From Dillenia suffruticosa (Eukaryota; Streptophyta; Magnoliopsida; Dilleniales; Dilleniaceae): a DNA stretch of 64,000 nucleotides. Below are positions 49,519 through 61,700 of this stretch, piece by piece (positions within the stretch are counted from its first letter, which is position 1; each line of letters begins with the position of its first letter). The DNA lies in contig JAVTVX010000016.1 in NCBI GenBank assembly GCA_033439265.1, forward strand, positions 23,685,201-23,749,200, given 5' to 3'. The notes beneath the pieces were generated by a model that was not told the origin of the DNA, searched no databases, and saw only the letters and a program-made list of their open reading frames with translations. The translations under genes were made by a program, and so were the position numbers.

Positions 49519-52124
49519 ATTGATGGCTTGGATTTTTATCATCATTAGACACAATGGCAAGGCATCTGGTAGAGAAACTAATTAAATTCTAAGTTTCAGG
49601 AATAGTTTTCATAGTAGCAGCCAGCCGCTAATCATGTGACATACCAGAGATGGGTCAACCAAGAATAAACTTGAGGTGTGAATTTTGAGACTGTAAAAGT
49701 TAGATAATTGTATTATATAGAGGGTTAAATCTGCTTTATATCATTAGGCGAGCTGGGTGGTATCTCTGGCATTATTTCTGAAAAAACTGGTAGGCCTTAC
49801 AACCATCGATGTTCCACATCATGCGCATCCTCTGTTGCTGAATCCATTCATATTAGTTTCATCAATCTTCCGCAATAGTTGGGCCACTTTTCTGAGTTTT
49901 TGAAGTTGAGCCATAACAATGTTATAGACTGAAGGAAACACTTCGTATTATATATTCATGTTCAGCGATGCCTGCAATTCCATTTTGAAGGGGTCCAGAC
50001 TTTCCTTCTGGATGGCTTGCTTTCTGGTCTCAGCTCATGTGGCCCTTATTGGTCAACATCTAAAATAAGTTCACTTATCAAGCTTTCATGTCCTCGGTAA
50101 AAAAATTTTATGTTTGTTTCATGGAGATGGGACTGATTTCAGACTATTTATTTCTTTCTTTTTATTTCCCTTGTGTTTCCCATAAGCTTACCTTTGTCTC
50201 TTTCATCCAGAAAGACTCGTGGAATTCATTGTCTGCAGAAGTGTGTAGCTTGAGAATAACAAGAAATGGATTTGAATTTAATAAGATAATGGCAAAACAT
50301 AATTATGAGGGGAGATTGCTGCCACTTGATATACTCTATAAGGGCTTTATGTTGATTATGTTTCCTTACTCTATGCTATAAAAGGGATAAAAGCTGGCAA
50401 CAATTCCTGTGCTTGTTAGCATCACCAATTCGCTTGGATTTTGTTCTTTTTTTTTTTTTTTTTTTGGTTTACAATAGCCCTTTGAGATTCAAAAGAGATT
50501 GTCCTAGGTAAAATCTTTTTGTCTATCTATTTTAGACTTTTTTTTTATTAATTTTTTTGGTTTTGTTCCCTCTTGTAACCAAGCATGATGGATCAAACGA
50601 ATGTTATGAAAATACCAAGCAGTGGCAGCATAGACCTTCCACTGAGAGAAGAATAGTCATTGAAAAAGGGCTAGACATGTTACAGAAATGATCTGCAACA
50701 CACTGTGGGCAATAATAGCCTATTCATCTTTTAAAGTACTTACAGGAGATTCCTAGTCGAGGACTTATAGAGCTGTACAAAACTATATTGAGCAGCAAGT
50801 TTAGGTGGCCAAGTAATGGCCCTTTCAAGTTGCCATGTTATGATTAAGAACCAGTCCGCTGGTAGAGAACATCTAGTCGGTTCTTCTTTGCCATCTAAGT
50901 TGCAACATTTTTTGTTTTGGAAAGAGAGACAGAAATAAGAGAATTTCTTTTAATGATTCATTAGTGTATCCATCTGCAAAGGTGTTGAAAATAAAGATCC
51001 TTGAGAGACAGCGACTCGGACACAATGGTGTCATAGGCATCTTCGGTCATATTTTCAAATCAAAGTAACAAATTCAGGAAGGACATGCCTCATTTCTATT
51101 TTTGTCTGTCAAGTCGCTCATGACTAATTTGGTCCAAAGTTCCCAGGCTTATAATATTGTGAACATGAGGCACAACTGTGACGAATGGCTATGCGAACAG
51201 TGCATACACCATCATACAGTGAAGTAACTGCTGCCTGATGGATCATTTGGGGTCAATTGATTAAAGTGAATGACTGACTTGGCAAGTTCTCGTGTAAGAA
51301 CCAACTTGTTAACATATCGTCCCAAAAACGTGGGGTATTATTACTTAGTCAGTGGTTACCATATTTAAACTAGTAACGTAAAATGATGCTATGCATAGAA
51401 GGGTGACGGTTGGTGGTACTTCCGCCGGGTGCAAAAAAAGGTGCTGCACCTGGAAACATTTGAGTTTAATTACTAAATATATAATCAACCATTACTGCTG
51501 TCAGTCAGTTGGCAACAATGATTCAAATTGACCAAGGTGGAGAGCAGATTTGAAGATATGCTTTTCCCTCTGTTTGGAGGTTGATATACACATTAGGTCA
51601 GTGTAAATGACGCTTGTATACCGAGAAAGGACCAAGATGCAACAGCTAAGGGCAAAAATTCTTTTGAAAACTAATTTCCAGGTTTGACTTGGTTATGTAC
51701 ACCCTTGAGTCCTAATTATTTGGTGATGCAGACTAGTATTGGGCAAGGTTCTCATTTAATTAATCTACTGGTACCAAGACATGAAATTCTTATTCCAAGT
51801 TAGTGATAGAATCATCTCTAGTAATGACATTTACTTGTCGAGATACCAGTTTACATAATTATAATTTTTGTCTTGTGTGCTTGATACAAAGCTTAGACCG
51901 AGTTAAGAGTCCTCTCTTGCTATCTTGGTTCTACATCAGAAAGCTTATTTTTTTCTTGTAAACCTCACCCAATCTAGATTATTTTCCATAAAATGACCGC
52001 ATAGTCTAGGACATAATTTTTCTCTCTCACTCTCTATCTGGAATTCTGGCAACTTTCTAACCTAGTTTTGCATTTTATTTTTTCTTTTTATTTTTTCTGA
52101 CTGCAACACAAGCACAGGTACTTG
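49519..52124. other. Intergenic, no supported gene
   Basis: Frames such as 50088-50381 match no family. A poly-T run lies at 50448-50465. The stretch 51780-52124 is similar, in places, to the upstream regions of the SAUR copies at 56.6 and 58.4 kb and belongs to the duplicated unit. Confidence 0.5.
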
Positions 52125-52132
52125 TATAAATA
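52125..52132 (+). promoter_or_regulatory. TATA box of the intact SAUR gene
   Basis: TATAAATA followed by GGGATGTTCATTCTACC, 113 bases before the ATG. The same context recurs before the 56.6-kb and 58.4-kb copies. Confidence 0.7.
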
Positions 52133-52244
52133 GGGATGTTCATTCTACCGGTATTTGCATGGCAAAAGTCAACATCTCGAGACAAAAACAAGAGCAACAT
52201 ATTTTTCTTGATTTCACATCACTTATAACATACAGTAAGGTAGT

Positions 52245-52658
52245 ATGTTCAATCCAAGGAAGCTCATTGGAACAGAATGGATGGCTCAGATGGCTGCAGT
52301 CATCAGGAGAAAGAGAATTACTTACAGAAAGAACCTTGGCACAGAGGCGGCTAACAAGGGCCATTTTGTTGCTGACTCTGCTGGTGGGAGACGCTTTGAA
52401 ATTCCTCTTTCACATATTAACAACTCTATTTTCATCAAACTGTTTGAAATGTCAGAAGAAGAGTTTGGGTTACCGGGTGGTGGGCCAATCACTTTCCCAT
52501 GCGATGCATTCTTCATGGAGTGCATTGTCTCTCTAGTAGAGGGAGGGATAAATGAGAGACTAGAGAAAGCTTTGCTAATGTCAGTTGCAACCCCTTCAGG
52601 GTCATTATTGTCTTCTTCACACGGTTTGAGAAACCAGCAAATACTAGTTTGTGACTAA
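52245..52658 (+). CDS. SAUR family auxin-responsive protein (intact)
   Basis: Single-exon gene for 137 residues with no introns, as usual for SAURs. The N-terminus MFNPRKLIGTEWMAQMAAVI with RRKRITYRK is the amphipathic, basic region. The SAUR domain runs about residues 38-110: NKGHFVADSAGGRRFEIPLS, FIKLFEMSEEEFGLPGGGPI, TFPCDAFFMECIVSLV. It then has LEKALLMSV and a QQILVCD tail. The segment VADSAGG differs from VVYSIDG in the sister copy at 56641 and from the common VVYTxD; the loss of Tyr in this beta strand may matter for phosphatase binding (inference). The family inhibits PP2C.D phosphatases to activate plasma-membrane proton pumps. It is the only uninterrupted member of the cluster. Confidence 0.9.
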   Translation: MFNPRKLIGTEWMAQMAAVIRRKRITYRKNLGTEAANKGHFVADSAGGRRFEIPLSHINNSIFIKLFEMSEEEFGLPGGGPITFPCDAFFMECIVSLVEGGINERLEKALLMSVATPSGSLLSSSHGLRNQQILVCD

Positions 52659-53682
52659 CAAGTTTCAATTTATAGTTTCTTCCTTATTTGGAAAGAGAAA
52701 GGAATAAAATGAATTTCTCAGTCATGCACCCACATGGCAGAGTTGGGGTGAGGAACTAGGATTTATGCATTTTTTTCCTTCTCGGATAGGTTGGTGTTCT
52801 AGCATTGACCTGTGTAAAACAATTTTGGTTCTTTAAAAAAATTAATAAACTATGCATGGTTCATATGTTCTTCCTTTGCCATTCATTTCAAATGTCTAAA
52901 GTGATGTTACTACATTAGAAAAGAGACTTACGATCCTAATTATGTAAGACTGCAGCTGATTTTAAAGCATAAACATGAGATCAATTAACACCTGTCTCAG
53001 TGACCACTTAGCATTAACGTTAGATCATAAATGACAAACAGGAAACCCTGTGACTATTAGATTTGGATTAAGTTGCAAGCATTGATGGAAATACTAAATT
53101 TTGGATTTGCAATGATTTTCATTTCATTCAACTTGATTTTGATAAACAAAATATAGAAATTGTTGGATTGTATTTTCATCGTATACTGGACACACAATTT
53201 TAACCACAGACAAGGGTCCTTGTCCCTTGATAGCGGCCATGCTTTCTGTTTTTGTCTCCATCCTTTATCCTTATTCCATGATAGTTTAGAAGTAATGCCA
53301 AGGCTATGAAAGTCTTCCAAGTTGAGACAATTCTTATAGTTGTGGGGCTGCGCTCTTTGACATATCCAAGAAATTTTTCTACTTCACAAAGATTCAGCCA
53401 GTAACTAAATTTTCAGTTTTGGCATTCTTTGGCAAATGACAAGATGGATCACAATGCTAACACTAAGCATCAAAGAAGTTTTCGTTCTTGGTACTTTTGC
53501 CAGTTAACCTTTATTTTAGTTGTCCACAACTCCTTGATCAGAACAATTTTCAATTTGAAGTTAAAAGAACTATTTCTTAAATGAAGCCGGCATGGACAGT
53601 GACGTGTAACGGAATACCACTTCAGTTTCAAGTATGTGAAAGAACCGATTTCTGCTGCCTTCACTCTGATGCACAAGGTTGT

Positions 53683-55762
53683 TGTCGGGCCCCGATAATT
53701 GGATCGATTATATGATAACCGGCGCATTATCCCAAAATATAGATAAACCTAATCCGTACACCAAAATATCACAAGATATTTATCGATACCTATCTATTTT
53801 CCAAAATAATTTAACAAATCAAAATAAACTAGCATGCATTTATTGCACAAATAAAGAATAAGTCCGGTTCATCTTTGTTCAAAACATACATGCATAACGT
53901 GAGGCTGGCCATTCAAATCAAATTCAAAAAGCGTAAAATAGGTTCCGACTCAAGGGATCCATATCAAACTCTACTCAAACAATTCAAAAGAAATAAAAAG
54001 ATGAATCTCATTTAAGTGTATAAACCATAACCAAATCTCAAATCAAATAAACATAGTATAAAATAGGATTCCAAAATAGTTATAAATTTTCCCTCTATTT
54101 GGGGTCTTCTAATATCTCAAATCTAAAGAAGACTAGTACTCGAAGGGGTCCGACAAAATAAACTTCTACAAATCCGGTACTAGGTGGCCACAAATCTAAA
54201 CTAGATTTTCTCTGTAAAAATAAAAATAGGAGTGTTGAGTATAAACAATATTCAGTGAATGGAGTGACAAGTTATGACAATAAATGAGGAGTGATTATAT
54301 ACATGTCAAATATAATTCCAAATCATTGTCATTATATCCATAAATTCTATAATTTCATACCAAATATCAAGTTCAAATGGATCTACCATGACCAAGAGCG
54401 GAAACGTCAAAAATATAGTTTTCGACAATGGTCTACTATGACCAAGAGCAAAAACGTCAAGAGATTTTCACATTTTTCTAATTCACAGATACCTCCGACC
54501 TTGGCATTGGCTCGGGATTCCCTTGGGGTGCTACCAATCTAGTCCAAATAGAATAACCTAGGAGGCACCTCTCGTGCGTAGCTACCTTTTAGTCATATAA
54601 ACCTCCAACCACGTCACCCCATCGAGCCGTCCTGTGAAAGGAAATGAATATAGTTATTTATCATCACATGCATCATCGTTTTACAAATATTTCAATCTTA
54701 TCAAATGTATCATGACTTCAGACAAATAGGTTATCAAACCATATTATAATATTCATGAATACAATTTCTAATGAAATATGGTATGAATTCATTTATAAAT
54801 ATATTGGATACATATATATATTTTAAACTCTCATTTCAGGGCATTCTACAATTACAAACTAATTTATAAACAAATTTTAAAAATATTTTTAAAATCAAAT
54901 AAAATATTTTCTCATTTAAATTCATAATCATGCATTCTCTCATCTTTTGAGAGGGTTGATATTCCCAATCCACAATCCAATCCAAGATAAATCTCTCGTA
55001 ACCTTTCGATTGTCTTAACCTAAGATAATAAATACAAATTTAGCACTTAAAAAGATCAATATTAGGGTTAACCAAAATTTCTTCCAATTGTCTCATAATC
55101 CAAATTTTCCGGCACAATCATGTTTTAGAAAAACTATTATATCTTGACCTACAAAACTTGGATTGAGGTGATTCCAATTGCTATTTAAAATTAAGACGTA
55201 TGGTTATAATTTTTATATTTATAGATAGACTCAATTTCAATCACATAAAAATACCTAAGTCTATGAATATGTTAGTTCTAAATTCATGACCCACATTTGC
55301 GCAGTTACTGAAAAATTACCATAACTTTCACTATACATATCAGATTTAAATGATTAATTTTCACAAGGTTTGGCCAAATTTTACCTAGAAGGCTATTCCA
55401 ATTCGTAGCAAAATTTACAAGTAGAATAAGATTGACCAGAGTGTTTTTGCAAAATATGAATCTTTGAAAAATTACCAAAAATCCAATTCTAAACAAAATG
55501 CCTAGTGCAATATGTACTTTTAAAACTCTAGAAGTGTAGTTTAGTAGAAACAAACCTACTTCAGTATGATGGATACATTTAACACAAGAGAATCAAATAG
55601 TCTAACACAGTGTTAAATGTCAACTGCAGCAGCAATCTAATAGTCTAATACCCTATTTTAAATGTCATGCATTTGAATTTATTATTATTATTTTTTGAAA
55701 TTTCATAAAAGAACTTTTAATAGAAGTAAAAAAAATTCTAACATTGAATTTTCGGTATTACA
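53683..55762. mobile_element. Solo LTR, 2080 bp, probably Gypsy-type
   Basis: Starts TGTCGGGCCCCG and ends TCGGTATTACA, the TG..CA form of an LTR. It is flanked on both sides by GTTGT (53678-53682 and 55763-55767), a perfect 5-bp target duplication. No internal domains are present and no coding is seen, so it is a solo LTR left by recombination between two LTRs. Read on the minus strand it begins TGTAATACCGAAAA, which resembles LTR starts of Gypsy chromoviruses; the lineage is inference and orientation is undecided. It lies in the spacer of the SAUR duplication. Confidence 0.82.
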
Positions 55763-56505
55763 GTTGTGGTTGTACATGACAAAGAAACTATGTAGTAGAA
55801 CAGTCTACCATCAGCAATGAATGGGTCATTACTATTGGTGTGTGCTGATAGTCAGATCCCCCCCCCCCCCCGGGCATTTCCTGTTTAAGTATAAAATCAT
55901 ATATAGCACCTCCCTTCCACAAGATTAAGCTTTTGGAGTGAGTGTTGTTTCATCAAATTTAAGATGGTAACATGAATTTGAGTCATGTTAGGCTCCCACT
56001 TCATTAGAGCTTTAGAGTGGATAGTCGATTCATAAAATTTAATATTACAATAATAAAATTACACCGGTTTTATGTAATTGCAAATTAAATTTGTCTACCG
56101 GTACAAAGACAAATGAAATTTTCTATGTCAGGGATGGAAGCTTCTTAACAGCAATGTGTGCTTGTCAAAATACTTGCCTAAATCACACATTATTGGGAAA
56201 CCACCAAATGTTCTCCTTTTATACTATATATATATATGGCATTTGGCACATTCTTATTTTGCTATGTGGGTCTTTTTGGAGGCTTTAATTATGAGATTCA
56301 GGCTTTCTTGTGCACCAGTTAGGAATGCACTCCTGCCAGCTATTTTCTACAGCTTCCTTTTCTCGTTAATCTCAATAGTCTAGCTTAGTATTTCCTTGTT
56401 TAGTCTTCTGGGATTCCTAAACTAACCGCGTTGTCTAACACATTATTTGTCCCTTTCAGGGATTCTGTCATTTTTCAGACATATTTCTGCATTGATATTT
56501 TTCTG

Positions 56506-56513
56506 TACAAATT
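56506..56513 (+). promoter_or_regulatory. Degraded TATA box of SAUR copy 4
   Basis: The position equivalent to TATAAATAGGGATGTTC in the 52-kb gene reads TACAAATTGGGATGTTC, so the core TATA is lost while the flanks are kept. Confidence 0.55.
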
Positions 56514-56640
56514 GGGATGTTCGTTCTACCAATATCTGCACTGAGGCAAAAACCAACACATCTCGAATCAAGAGGTCAAAGACCTAGATCTTTTTCTTGA
56601 TTTCAGATCACTTAATTCATTTTTTCGTAACTAAGATAGT

Positions 56641-57057
56641 ATGGTCTGTCCAAAGATGCTCATCACACCAGCATGGATGGCGCAGATGACAGCAGCCATC
56701 AGAAGAAAAAGAATTTCTTACAGAAGGAATATTGGCGCGGATGTGGCTAACAAGGGCCATTTCGTTGTTTACAGTATTGATGGAAGGCGCTTTGAAATTC
56801 CTCTTTCACATCTTAACAACTCCATCTTCCTCTAGCTGTTTGAATTGTCTGAGGAGGAGTTTGGGTTGCCAGGTGGTAGGCCAATCACTTTTCCATGTGA
56901 TTCATCTTTCATGGAGTACATAGTCTCTTTAGTAGGGCAAGGGACAAGTAGGAGACTAGAGAAAGCTTTGCTAACAACAGTTGCAGACCCTGCCCGTTCA
57001 TTATGGTCTTTTTCATATCACAGACTGCCAAACCAACAAGTTCTTATTTGTGCATGA
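56641..57057 (+). pseudogene. SAUR copy 4, one in-frame stop
   Basis: The reading frame is intact from MVCPKMLITPAWMAQMTAAI through NKGHFVVYSIDGRRFEIPLS and SHLNNSIFL, then meets TAG at 56833-56835 (codon 65), where the sister gene at 52245 has Lys. After it the same frame continues without lesion through LFELSEEEFGLPGGRPITFP to the tail LPNQQVLICA and a normal stop; total 138 codons. The stop falls inside the SAUR domain, so a truncated product would be non-functional. A single A-to-T change would explain it. The TATA box is also altered. Confidence 0.88.
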
Positions 57058-58261
57058 AAGTTACCACTTAATATTTTCTACCTTTTTGAAAAGAGAAAAA
57101 TTGAGTTTCTCAATGATGTACCCCCCAGGCAGAGTTGGTGGTGAGGTGTTGGATGCGATCTTTGATAGAACTGGTATTCAGGCATTGGTTTTCCCCTTTT
57201 CGACAGGCAGCATTCTAGGCAATTATCCATGTAAAAAGAATATCCTTTCTAGAATTTAATAAATATTCCATTTCCCACATGTTCTTGCAATATCACTCAA
57301 TCCAAATGTTTGTGTTCTTCCTACATCAAAAAAGAAAGATTCCATGGTCTGAGCAATTATAAGAATTGGACTAATTTAAATGCTCAAAACATGAGATAAA
57401 TGACATCCAGATGTCTCCAGGGACCATGCAGTGAGATCAATGACAAAAAGGCAATCTCTGTATTAAGACAATTAACTCCTCTAAATGGAAGACAAAGTAA
57501 TGAAATTTTTTCCTTAAACTATGAAATTTTTCGAAGTGAAGACAATCCCCTGAGGTTATGGACCAGGAAAAATAAATAAAAGAAAGGCCACATGTACCCT
57601 TACAAAGATTTTTTCATTTACTATACTTAGGCAAATGGAAAGATCGAACATATCATTAATAGTTAGCATCAAAGGATTCCCAGGTGTTTGTCTAGAAAAA
57701 TTTGCAATCTCTGGCTTTCTTTCTTGTCCTATATCTCTGTAAATATAATCCCGGCATATATAATATCATGGTTATGGTTCATACTGATAGCCAGATTCCT
57801 CCCTTATGCTTTGGCAAGAGACTGAATCCGATAAAATGAATGCATCACAACTTTTTACCTAATTTCCAATATTCTATCGAGTTCAGCTATTGGTTTGAAG
57901 ACAAGAAATACTTATTCTTTGTTAGTAGTGGAATGCTTTCTAATAATGATGTGCCTTTTGAAAATACCTTATTGAGAAACCATCAAATGTTCTCCTTTTG
58001 ACGGATATATCCCATTTGGGTACAAGATTATTTTGTCATATGGGTAGAATTGGTAGGTTTAATTTTGACATTTAACAGTTTCTTGTAAATCTCACCGCTC
58101 TAGCTTAGTTTTCATAGTACTTCAATTTGCTGGGATTTGTAAACTGTGACTAGTCACATAGTCCAAGTCCCAATCAGTCTATTTGAAAAATGCTTGCACT
58201 TTTCATACATAGTTTTGCATTTCACATTTCTGTAACTTTAAGACAAAGCATACATAACTTA
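57058..58261. other. Spacer of the SAUR tandem duplication
   Basis: Contains the duplicated 3' flank (AATTGAGTTTCTCAATGATG, also seen after the 52-kb gene as AATTTCTCAGTCATGC) and the duplicated upstream region of the next copy (GAAACCATCAAATGTTCTCC near 57975, matching GAAACCACCAAATGTTCTCC near 56197). No separate gene. Confidence 0.6.
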
Positions 58262-58269
58262 TATAAATA
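58262..58269 (+). promoter_or_regulatory. TATA box of SAUR copy 5
   Basis: TATAAATAGGG, 121 bases before the ATG, preserved although the coding region downstream is destroyed. Confidence 0.6.
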
Positions 58270-58390
58270 GGGTTTTCCTTAAATAGAAACCGAGGCAAAA
58301 CCAGCTCAACTTCTCAATTCAAGAGCCACAAGACCTGCATTTTTCAAATTGACCTGAGATCAGTTGAATACTTTTTTGGAGTAAGCGAGG

Positions 58391-58787
58391 ATGATCAAAC
58401 CAAAGAAGCTCATCTCAAGTGCTTGGATGTGGCAGAAAAAGAGTTGTTTACGGAAGGAACATTGGCCCAGACATGACTAATAATGGCCTTTTGTTGTTTA
58501 CAGTACTGATGGGAAACACACTGTAATTCCTCTCACAACTTAACAACTTCATCTTCATCAAGCTGTTTGAAATGTCTGAAGAGGAGTTTGGGCTGCCAGG
58601 CAGTGGACCAATCACTTTCCCATGGAATGCAAATTCCATGGAGTGCATAATGTTGCTTGTGGAGTAAGGCATAAGTGAGAGATTAGAGAAAACAATGTTG
58701 ATGTCAGTTTCAACCCCTCCCTGCTCATCTTGGTTTTCTTCTCATTGTAGTCTGGCAAACCAGCAGCTACTTGTCTGTGCCAAATAA
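58391..58787 (+). pseudogene. SAUR pseudogene 5, multiply broken
   Basis: Starts normally (MIKPKKLISSAWMWQKK) and then loses frame after the Lys run and stops at GACTAA. The rest of the domain is recognisable in pieces: NNGLLLFTVLM-like sequence where KGHFVVYS should be, FEMSEEEFGLPGSGPITFPW (Cys to Trp), a premature TAA in VSLV-GISERLEK, and QQLLVCAK. At least two frameshifts and two nonsense codons. It is the most decayed of the three closely related copies. Confidence 0.87.
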
Positions 58788-61700
58788 GTTCAGGAGAAAT
58801 ACTTTCTACCATCATTGAAAAAGAAAAAAGGGAATTTCTCAGTGGCGGCGCACCCACCAGACACATTCGGGGCAAGGTGTTGGAGAGGTTTAATTTTCCA
58901 CTTTTATTTTTGGAGGGCAGTACTCTTAGCATTTTTCTGTGATGCATTCTATTTTGGTTGTTGAGCCTCAGTAAAACAATCACATCCTTCATGTGCAAAT
59001 CAGAATGTTTATGTGGTCTTCATACATTGGAAAGAAACATTCCATAATCCCAATAATGTAAGACTTCAAACTAAAGATATCTGGAGAACAAATTAGAATC
59101 AATCAATAAATTGCAGGACAAGTAAGAATACATATGCTGAGTTCTAAAATGAGTCTTCCACTGCGATTAGTTTTGGGTAAAAGATCAAGTTTTGTTGGCC
59201 TAATACATCAACTCTATGAACCGAAGATTTCCCAAAAGCACCTGTTTAGTCATTTCTTGTATATCAAACAACAAAAATGCACATTCTCTCCAAATTCCAA
59301 AGAAGAATCATCATTAATGTCAGCTTTCTGTGTCTTGTTGGTACAGTCCTTGGTTTATGTTTTCCAATCAATGTGTCTAGGAAGAGCACTAGTCAGGGGA
59401 CGGTCCTACTTTTAGCTACCAAGTCATAGGATAACGCAATGGAACTGAGATATATTTGCTAACAAACTTCAGAATTTTTTGAAATGATCCAAACATGAAC
59501 AATATCATTAAATCTGCATCTGCGGCTCTCTTGATCTGTTACAGGTGGATGAATGGTCATCCGCATAGGAAGACAAGGCTTGTTAGGCTAACATGACCCT
59601 GAACTTCCTCATAAACTGAAATTTCTGGCTCAAATAATGGTGTTGTGGTGACAACTTTCCCTATTCAATCACCTAGCCATGTCAATATGGCAATCCATTG
59701 TCCTGTGTAAGCTTCAATGATCATGCTTAGTCTTTCTCACCTTCTAATTTTGTAGGGGAAATATTCCTGACACTTCAGACTCCATGATATAGATGGTGAT
59801 GCCACCAGAGAAAATGTTAGTCATATTAATTGTGATGAAGTGCAAAACTATGGACTGCAAGAGATTCTGCAGTCTTGGCTGCATAGTTACAAGGACAAGA
59901 AATAATCTCAGCACAATCAGAAATAACCACTTTGTGAGGAATGGTTTTCATTCGCCAATATAAGAAATACTAGGCTGGTGTAAATTTTAGTTAAGAGATT
60001 TTTTTGTACTTATGTTTGGGAGAGAGATATATTTTGTCTTGTGCCTTTTCTGCACGGTCGGAGCTCCTAGACTTTGTCACATTTTTATAAGTTTGCCACT
60101 TGTTTAATCCCATCAAAGCACCACAGGCTGTGTTTCCTCTTAGGTGTAATGCATGGAGACAACATATAGATTTGCCAAAGTTGACAAGATTATTAGTATT
60201 TAAAAGATTCTATGACATAAACAAGAAATGACTTCTCCTTGATAGTAACCCACTTGATTTTTTCTCTGTTTGATCAACTTTAGGTGACATTTGACAGTAG
60301 CAGCTACTTCTGTTCTTGCGGCTTCCGCCTTTCTTCCCCATATCTTGGGGTTCCCAGAAAAGAGTAGATTATGAAAAAAAAAATTAGAGATCATGATGTT
60401 CAAGTATAAAAAGAACTCCATGGCCATACATTCATCAAAATCCTACCATCCTAAAACTATATATAAGGGAGTCTAAACCTGCTTTGAAGTTCTACGGGTG
60501 AAGTATTTTGCACATTAGACAGCATGATGAGAAGTACCATGAAACTCATCAAAATTGCAAAGAAGCAGCGAATCAAACAGAGAAACATTAGTGGGGCTAG
60601 ATATCTTGCATGCAAGATGTGGGTGATCTTATAAGCGCCTGGTTTACGTAAAATTCCCCCCCCCCCCTTTTTCAGATTTTCTGTTCTGGTGTTATTGGAA
60701 ATCAAATCATTGTGCTCGTTTTGGATGTTCGAGTAGAAAAGTGCTAGATATCTTACATACATAATGTGGGTAGGTGCCAGCACACTGAATGCAAGGATGC
60801 GTATGACCTTTTCTGTGACCTGACAATGGTTATTCCAATCCCAATGTGGTACAGTATCGCCACCCATAGGATAGAGAATGGGTTAATGGGCATTGCCAAA
60901 GGAGAAAATAACACTGCTTGTGCAAACAAGGGAATGGAGTTCGGATATGAGGTGACCCATGTAGGCACCTAACTTTAATCATGTTTTTTGACTGTTGGCA
61001 TGTGCATGTGCAATTTGCTTTTCCAAATCTTATCATACTATTACTGTCTATTCTTCATGGGTGACTTTGAACGGTATTGTTATATGTTCCAATAAGACTC
61101 TTCTTGATGAAAACATTTTCTGCCTCCTTTCCTGTTGAACCTGGAGCTTCGGTTATCATGAAGCCATATGAGACACCACTCCTCATGCAGGACTTTGGAT
61201 ATCATTGCCTCTCAAAAGAGGACCAGATGTTTCTCTCTCATAATTCAAAGGACACAACATTTGTAGCAGCAGGATTTGGCTTCAGGAGGCTGGAGATTTC
61301 TAAGCTATTTTAGTCAAACTGGAGTCCTCGTTATCATAAAGGCAATTGGAGAGATTAAGGTTTTGCATGCAAATAAAGTGGCAAATCTTTTTCATGGATC
61401 AAATCTCTAAGTGACATGGCGGTTTTAAGTCTATGTCAGATGCATGAGAAAGGGCTTCGGTGCATTGGTGGTGACTCAGATGTGGACTAAATGGTTCTCG
61501 ATTTCTTGCTTCTTTGACCTTTTTTTTTTTTTTTGGGTCAGTTGTTAGCAAGAGGGAGTGATGCTTGAAGAGCAATTCTCTACTGTTCCCATCCTCTTGG
61601 AAATTGGTAATCACTCTCATTCATTTAAGGCTCTGCAGAGAGATTTTTTTTTTTTTTTATAAGGATTTGAATCTGAAATCATCATGTTAGAGGAGGGAGT

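Noticed and set aside
56833..56841. Programmed stop-codon readthrough in SAUR copy 4
   Set aside because: The context after TAG is CTGTTT, not the CARYYA type known for efficient readthrough in plants; a simple nonsense mutation is more likely.
60457..60867. 136-codon minus frame with a Gly-rich stretch
   Set aside because: The Gly run is a poly-C tract; hydrophobic segments do not match a known family and no transcript signals are seen.
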